Below the pieces are notes generated by a model. The model was not told the origin of the DNA. It worked only from the letters and a program-made list of their open reading frames with translations, and did no database searches. The translations under genes and the position numbers were made by a program. This document shows, in pieces, positions 45,865-49,914 of a stretch of 49,914 bases of DNA. How positions within the stretch are numbered: the first letter of the stretch is position 1; the number at the start of each line of letters is the position of its first letter. The DNA is taken from positions 1 through 49,914 of the forward strand of contig CAKRAT010000007.1 of NCBI GenBank assembly GCA_934295165.1. Reading direction: 5' to 3'. This DNA is from an uncultured Dorea sp. GTDB lineage: Bacteria; Bacillota; Clostridia; Lachnospirales; Lachnospiraceae.

Positions 45865-45892
45865 ATCAGCCCGCCGGGAAAGGCAGGCTGAT
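45865..45892 (-). terminator. hairpin after the EEP-family gene
   Basis: ATCAGCCTGCC (minus strand, 45892-45882) pairs with GGCGGGCTGAT (45875-45865) with one G-U wobble and a 6-base loop. Only three T follow, so termination may be partial. The rest of the gap to ppk1 holds the repeats and promoter listed separately. Confidence 0.65.
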
Positions 45893-45914
45893 AAACAGAT
45901 TATATTTTGGTATA

Positions 45915-46964
45915 TTATTTTAATGTTACATTTAATTTTACCGGCTGATGATCGGTATATTCGAACTGTGTGTCGATATTTTCCACTTGATCGATCTTCA
46001 GATTATCCGAAACGATGAAGCCATCCAGTACATATACCTGTGAATCATCATAGTTGCCGCTGTATGGTCCGTTTAACAGGCGGCAGGTCGGTACATTATC
46101 GGATACTGCATAAGAAAATCCTTCCGGGATATCTTCTTTTCCGACCTTTCCCGGTACCCAGCTGTCTTTATCGTGGATCGGATAGGTGTCCATTCCGTCA
46201 AATGTCTGGTTAAAGTCCCCGCCGGCGATCACATAATTGCCTTTTTCATACTCTTCTTTTAACTTCTTCACCAGAACTTTCCGCTGCGCGATCTTACCTT
46301 CTCCACTGTCATAAGCTTCCAGATGGAAATTGATCAGAACCAGTTCTTTGTCACTGCCTTTTATCGGAATTCTTGTTTCCAGCATACAACGCTTCAGGTT
46401 ACAGGTTTTTACCGGCCATTTGAAAGATTCCGGAAGTGCGATTCTGGAAGCCTCCGATACTTTGTAATCAGAATACGTTACCAGACCGCTTTCAACTTTA
46501 CCGATCGTCGGAAGCGGGTATGGGACGTATGCGCATTTGAAATTGCATGCAAAGATTCCATCTACCCCCAGTGCTTTTTTGTAGTAATCTTTTTCGTTGA
46601 TGTGATAAGATCGTTTGGAATCAATGTCTACCTCCTGAAGAAAATAGACATCGGCATCTGCATCGTTCAGAATGCCGGCAATTCCTTTCATATTGTGTTT
46701 TACCAGATCTTTCGTCTCCGGCATGACTTTACTTCCGCCGTCCATAAAGAAATCTTCGTCTTTGCTAAGTCCGGCATATCCGGTATTATAGGTCAGGATC
46801 GTCATCGAATCTCCTGTAGATATGGACTGTTTTCCACTGGCTGTGTTTAAAGTCTCTATCTGATCCGGACGGTATTCCAGTGCTGTCAGAACCACAACTG
46901 CTGCCAGCAGAATCAATACAATTCCAAGTATGATTCCTCCTGTGATTTTCCCCAATTTTTTCAT
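45915..46964 (-). CDS. membrane-anchored endonuclease/exonuclease/phosphatase family protein
   Basis: A 349-residue EEP-fold metal enzyme with an N-terminal membrane helix (about 8-29), so the active domain is probably outside. Catalytic-type residues are the Glu of FLQEVDID, the Asp/Asn pair of GGDFNQT and the Asp-His of YTDHQPV near the C-terminus. Relatives cleave phosphodiesters in nucleic acids, sphingomyelin or inositol lipids, and the substrate cannot be told here. GGAGG precedes the ATG, with an extended -10 promoter at 47042-47050. Confidence 0.85.
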   Translation of the reverse strand: MKKLGKITGGIILGIVLILLAAVVVLTALEYRPDQIETLNTASGKQSISTGDSMTILTYNTGYAGLSKDEDFFMDGGSKVMPETKDLVKHNMKGIAGILNDADADVYFLQEVDIDSKRSYHINEKDYYKKALGVDGIFACNFKCAYVPYPLPTIGKVESGLVTYSDYKVSEASRIALPESFKWPVKTCNLKRCMLETRIPIKGSDKELVLINFHLEAYDSGEGKIAQRKVLVKKLKEEYEKGNYVIAGGDFNQTFDGMDTYPIHDKDSWVPGKVGKEDIPEGFSYAVSDNVPTCRLLNGPYSGNYDDSQVYVLDGFIVSDNLKIDQVENIDTQFEYTDHQPVKLNVTLK

Positions 46965-47041
46965 GTTGTACCTCCGTGTTTTTTATCTTTTGGCAGATAC
47001 CAAAGTAGCATGGTAATTATATCCACCTGATATATTTATCT

Positions 47042-47050
47042 ATTATAACA
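47042..47050 (-). promoter_or_regulatory. extended -10 promoter of the EEP-family gene
   Basis: On the minus strand TGTTATAAT (47050-47042), about 78 bases before the ATG. The -35 (TGGATT at 17 bases) is weak. Confidence 0.45.
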
Positions 47051-47125
47051 GTAGTTTTGTAGAAAATCCATTCATAAACCGCGGAAAATACGGACAATTT
47101 CACGGTGGTTTTCCTAAGATATCGG

Positions 47126-47134
47126 TGTTATAAT
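47126..47134 (+). promoter_or_regulatory. extended -10 promoter of the small membrane protein gene
   Basis: TGTTATAAT, 30 bases before the ATG, with no clear -35. It diverges from the identical element at 47042-47050. Confidence 0.5.
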
Positions 47135-47164
47135 GAGCCATATTATGTAAGGAGGCGATTATCT

Positions 47165-47572
47165 ATGACTACACCACTTCTTGTGTTGATCATATTGGCA
47201 ATTGTGATTATTGCATCAATCATAACATCTGTTGTCACGTATGTTATTTTATCCGGGAGAAATAAAAGAATCCGCCTGGCAGAACAATACCGCCAGATAG
47301 GTATTACAGAACAATATCTGAAGATTCAGGACGAAATCGAGAGGATCATCCGTTTCAAAGATATCAAACTTACAACGGCGTCACCTGTAAAGATGTCAAA
47401 TTCGGAAGACGGGCAGAATGAAAAAGAAACAGAATCAGGAACATTTGTAAATGACCTCTGGTTCATCGTTCGCGGAAAGGACAGAAAGACATCTGAAAAG
47501 CTTCTGGAATACTGGCACTTCATCTGTGAGAATTCTGAATGGAAATGCGTAGAGCGCAAGAAAAAAGGTTAA
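47165..47572 (+). CDS. single-pass membrane protein, unknown function
   Basis: A 135-residue protein I cannot assign. It has one N-terminal membrane helix (about 5-29), then a charged helix (GRNKRIRLAEQYRQIGITEQYLKIQDEIERIIRF, about 31-64), a polar linker and a C-terminal basic region ending VERKKKG. AAGGAGG with about 9-base spacing sets ATG 47165 over an earlier in-frame ATG at 47105. It stands alone on the plus strand and ends at a long hairpin. Confidence 0.8.
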   Translation: MTTPLLVLIILAIVIIASIITSVVTYVILSGRNKRIRLAEQYRQIGITEQYLKIQDEIERIIRFKDIKLTTASPVKMSNSEDGQNEKETESGTFVNDLWFIVRGKDRKTSEKLLEYWHFICENSEWKCVERKKKG

Positions 47573-47580
47573 AAATCAGG

Positions 47581-47654
47581 AAAACCGACAATCTGTGCCC
47601 GGCGGAATCTGCTTCATTCGAAGCGGATTCCGCCGGGCACAGTCTGTCGGTTTT
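47581..47654. terminator. bidirectional terminator with a near-perfect 34-bp stem
   Basis: Arms 47581-47614 and 47621-47654 match at 31 of 34 positions, with a 6-base loop (CATTCG). The outer ends are AAAA and TTTT, giving terminator form on both strands. It lies between the convergent small membrane protein gene and yitT. Confidence 0.85.
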
Positions 47655-47679
47655 ATTTTCTGTATTATTCTGCGTATTT

Positions 47680-48552
47680 TTATTTTTCGATGGTTTCTTT
47701 CTTATAAACTTTCTGCTGTGAAAATCCTCTTCCTCGCACTTCATTTACATTTCCGATGATCATAAATGCATGTGGGTCAATCTCCTGTACCAGCTGGTTC
47801 AGGCGCATAAGTTCACGATTGGAAACTACGGTAAGGATCATCGGCTGATCGTTTTTCAGATATCCGGTCTGTGTATAGACCAGTGTCGTTCCACGGTCAA
47901 GACGTTCCTGGATCAGACGGTTCAGTTCTTCGTATTTTTCAGTCATGATCTCTACTTTGGTTCTGGTAGATCCCATCAGTAGTACCTTGTCCAGAATGAC
48001 GGTATAGATCAGTACCAGTAAGATACCGTATACAATCTCTTCTTTGTTGGTGAAGAGCATCTGTGAGATCAGGATTATAAAATCAAATACATACAGCATC
48101 ACAGATACCGAAAGTCCGAACTTTTTGTTCAGAACCAATGGCGGAATATCCATTCCTCCTGTCGATGCGCCGCAACGTATTACAATTCCGATTCCCATTC
48201 CGATCATCAGACCGCCGCAGATTGTTGATAACATCTTATCGTCTGTCATATTCTGAAGTGCCGGTATCTGTTCGAACACACCCAGGATAACCGGGTAATA
48301 GAATGTACTGACCAGTGTTGTAAGTGCGAACTTCATTCCAAGAACAGCCGCTCCAAGTAAGAACATCAATGTATTGAATATTAATACAAATGTATGGATC
48401 GGGAGCCCGGAATAATGGTGGATTGCAATACCAAGTCCTGTCGTTCCGCCCGTGATCATATCATTTGGCAGAATAAACATGACGATCGCCAGTGCATAAA
48501 CTGTATTCCCCAATAAGATCATACACAGATTTTTTAAATTCACTTGCTTCAT
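47680..48552 (-). CDS. YitT family membrane protein (DUF2179)
   Basis: A 290-residue protein with five or six N-terminal helices (about 5-200) and a C-terminal DUF2179 domain (about 205-285, with RLDRGTTLVYTQTGYLKNDQPMILTVVSNRE). The repeated GGTTGLG and GGLMIGMGIG segments are typical of YitT. The substrate is unknown. GGAGAGG lies before the ATG, and a promoter with an overlapping dyad is at 48575-48614. Confidence 0.93.
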   Translation of the reverse strand: MKQVNLKNLCMILLGNTVYALAIVMFILPNDMITGGTTGLGIAIHHYSGLPIHTFVLIFNTLMFLLGAAVLGMKFALTTLVSTFYYPVILGVFEQIPALQNMTDDKMLSTICGGLMIGMGIGIVIRCGASTGGMDIPPLVLNKKFGLSVSVMLYVFDFIILISQMLFTNKEEIVYGILLVLIYTVILDKVLLMGSTRTKVEIMTEKYEELNRLIQERLDRGTTLVYTQTGYLKNDQPMILTVVSNRELMRLNQLVQEIDPHAFMIIGNVNEVRGRGFSQQKVYKKETIEK

Positions 48553-48574
48553 AGTATATCCTCTCCTGACATTT

Positions 48575-48599
48575 TCATCCTTATTAGTATAAAGGATGA
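48575..48599. promoter_or_regulatory. dyad over the yitT -10 (possible operator)
   Basis: TCATCCTT (48575-48582) and AAGGATGA (48592-48599) form an exact 8-base inverted repeat with a 9-base centre that contains most of the -10 TATACT. Confidence 0.4.
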
Positions 48600-48614
48600 T
48601 ATCTTCTGAAACAA
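48586..48614 (-). promoter_or_regulatory. promoter of yitT
   Basis: On the minus strand: TTGTTT (48614-48609), 17 bases, TATACT (48591-48586), about 34 bases before the ATG. Confidence 0.5.
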
Positions 48615-48680
48615 GAATTTTTTATAATATCTTTTATATATCTACAATTGTTTCTATAATATTTTTTAAATTCCGGCATT

Positions 48681-49160
48681 TTACTTATGATATGGCTCAT
48701 GACTGATAATCCGGTAGCTTCTGTAGATCTGTTCCAGGAGGATCACCCGCATCAGCTGATGTGGAAATGTCATCTTTGAAAAACTCAGTGCGTAATCCGA
48801 GCGTTTCAGCACTTCTTTTCCAAGTCCGATCGAGCCGCCGATGATAAATATAATGTGACTGGTTCCCTGGATTCCAAGCTTGTCAATCTTTTCTGCCAGT
48901 TCTTCTGAGGTCAGAAGTTTTCCCTGAATTTCAAGCGTAACGACGTAGGCGTCGTCTTTGACATATTTGAGGATCCGCTCGCCTTCTTTGTCGCGGATGC
49001 CATCTTCTACGGTCTCACTTGCATTATCCGGAGTCTTTTCATCTGCCACTTCGATGATCTCCAGCTTACAGTAGCGGCTTAGACGTTTGCTGTATTCTGC
49101 GATCGCATCTTTTAAATATTTTTCTTTTATCTTTCCCACTGTGATTAATGTTATCTTCAT
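48681..49160 (-). CDS. rlmH: 23S rRNA (pseudouridine1915-N3)-methyltransferase RlmH
   Basis: A 159-residue SPOUT methyltransferase acting on m3-pseudouridine 1915 in helix 69 of 23S rRNA. Visible are [15 protein letters not shown] at the N-terminus, [13 protein letters not shown] (SAM-binding knot) and the conserved C-terminus [19 protein letters not shown]. The length is standard. The RluD-type enzyme at 7047 may supply pseudouridine in the same helix. Confidence 0.98.
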   Translation of the reverse strand: MKITLITVGKIKEKYLKDAIAEYSKRLSRYCKLEIIEVADEKTPDNASETVEDGIRDKEGERILKYVKDDAYVVTLEIQGKLLTSEELAEKIDKLGIQGTSHIIFIIGGSIGLGKEVLKRSDYALSFSKMTFPHQLMRVILLEQIYRSYRIISHEPYHK

Positions 49161-49284
49161 TCTATTGTTCTTTCTATCTCTGCTTTTTTTATTTTACCTA
49201 TATATAATTAATAATCTTTTGAAAAACTAATTTCTGCACATCTATTCTGCTAATAATTTTTCTTCCTTAGTGATTAGTGTTCTT

Positions 49285-49914
49285 CTATTCTGTTATCTGA
49301 TACATATATAATTCATGTAATGCTCTTGTTGCGCAGATATATTTTGCCTGATTCAACATCGGGTTTCCGGCATCCTGGAACACACCGAATACCTGGTCGA
49401 ATTCCAGACCTTTTGCAAGATAAAAGGTCGTGACGGTAAGTCCTTTTTTGAATGCGGAACTGTTGCGGTCGATATAATGCACTTCTTCGCCGCGGGCTTT
49501 TAATATCTGATATAAGGTGGATGCCTCTTCTTCCGTCATGGTAATAATGGCAGCAGTCTCATACTCGTCTTCTCCAAGTTTGGCTTTTGAAAGGATTTCA
49601 TCCAGAACTGCATCTTCTGTCCGGAATTGTTCTTCTACCACTTCTTTTCCATGACGTTTTAAGAGTTCTACGTCTTTGACACCAGTCAGTTTTTCGGCAT
49701 ATCTGGCAATTTCCATTGTATTCCGATAACTTTTATTCATCACGATCTTGCGGATCTTCTGATCAAATACGCCCGGAAGGAACTGCAATACATCACGCAT
49801 CTGTTCATCTAAAGTCTGTGCTTTATCACCGAGAATGGTCATCCGGCATTTGAAGATCTGATTCAGGATCACATACTGCAGATAAGAATAATCCTGCATT
49901 TCATCAATGACCAG
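49285..49914 (-). CDS. HelD-like UvrD-family helicase, 3' part only
   Basis: The frame stays open to the window edge, so the N-terminal part lies outside. The visible 209 residues begin LVIDEMQDYSYLQY (Walker B with DEMQD), then TILGDKAQTLDE, ITMTEEEASTLYQIL and the C-terminal TFYLAKGLEFDQVFG and CATRALHELYMYQ (motifs V and VI). This order fits HelD, which frees stalled RNA polymerase, rather than UvrD or PcrA. HelD identity is by resemblance of the C-terminal half only. Confidence 0.8.
   Translation of the reverse strand: MVIDEMQDYSYLQYVILNQIFKCRMTILGDKAQTLDEQMRDVLQFLPGVFDQKIRKIVMNKSYRNTMEIARYAEKLTGVKDVELLKRHGKEVVEEQFRTEDAVLDEILSKAKLGEDEYETAAIITMTEEEASTLYQILKARGEEVHYIDRNSSAFKKGLTVTTFYLAKGLEFDQVFGVFQDAGNPMLNQAKYICATRALHELYMYQITE

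Noticed and set aside
47520..47744. Open frames on both strands encoding similar peptides (PAESAS...EADSAGH)
   Set aside because: They arise because both strands read through the same near-palindromic terminator at 47581-47654; no ribosome binding site supports either.

Overview
The window reads as chromosomal backbone of a low-GC Gram-positive anaerobe of the Clostridia, most likely Lachnospiraceae (Blautia/Dorea-like; genus not resolvable by eye). The basis is the gene orders (obg-yhbY-nadD-yqeK-rsfS; sepF-ylmH-lspA; mreBCD-PBP2-minCDE-rodA-mgsA; mutS-mutL-miaA; yqfC-yqfD-phoH-ybeY), the strong AGGAGG-type ribosome binding sites, frequent TTG/GTG starts, and small families common in that group (DUF4250, DUF4321, DUF896, DUF378). 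Sporulation-linked genes (yqfC, yqfD, a SpoVB-like flippase, a BofC-like protein) point to a spore former or a descendant of one. No rRNA, tRNA, CRISPR array, insertion sequence or prophage was seen.

Layout. 1-3319 (+): terminator of an upstream gene, then a ribosome-assembly/NAD operon. 3348-3437: long hairpin. 3460-6167: lexA (-) facing a divergent LysM membrane protein (+) that resembles the SOS division inhibitor YneA, followed by a tyrosine recombinase. The lexA/LysM gap holds a consensus sigma-A promoter overlapped by LexA-like boxes. 6321-12956 (-): cytidylate-kinase-like protein, then an rluD/lspA/ylmH/sepF/yggS cluster with an orphan HlyD-like membrane protein, and a radical SAM protein. 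13039-13239 (+): DUF378 protein. 13320-23827 (-): one long cell-shape and division cluster (DUF4321, radC, mreBCD, PBP2, minCDE, rodA, mgsA, a D,D-carboxypeptidase). 23973-36625 (-): two flavoproteins, a PLP enzyme, miaA, mutL, mutS, a CmpB-like membrane protein, miaB and DUF4250. 36701-45740 (-): folate, vitamin and sporulation genes, then phoH/ybeY and polyphosphate kinase. 45915-49914: an EEP-family enzyme (-), a small membrane protein (+), YitT (-), RlmH (-) and the 3' part of a HelD-type helicase (-), cut by the window edge.

How it works together. Most genes are housekeeping: ribosome maturation, envelope elongation and division-site placement, mismatch repair and tRNA modification. The most interesting material is regulatory: the lexA/LysM SOS switch; three 11-bp-phased TTAACA-like repeats upstream of ppk1 that look like PhoP boxes; two roughly 34-bp hairpins at convergent gene ends; an identical extended -10 (TGTTATAAT) in three promoters; a dyad over the yitT -10; and candidate sporulation promoters in front of yqfC and the BofC-like gene. 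At protein level the main oddity is a PBP2 with about 250 extra residues inside its transpeptidase module. No clearly new multi-gene defence or mobile system was found.
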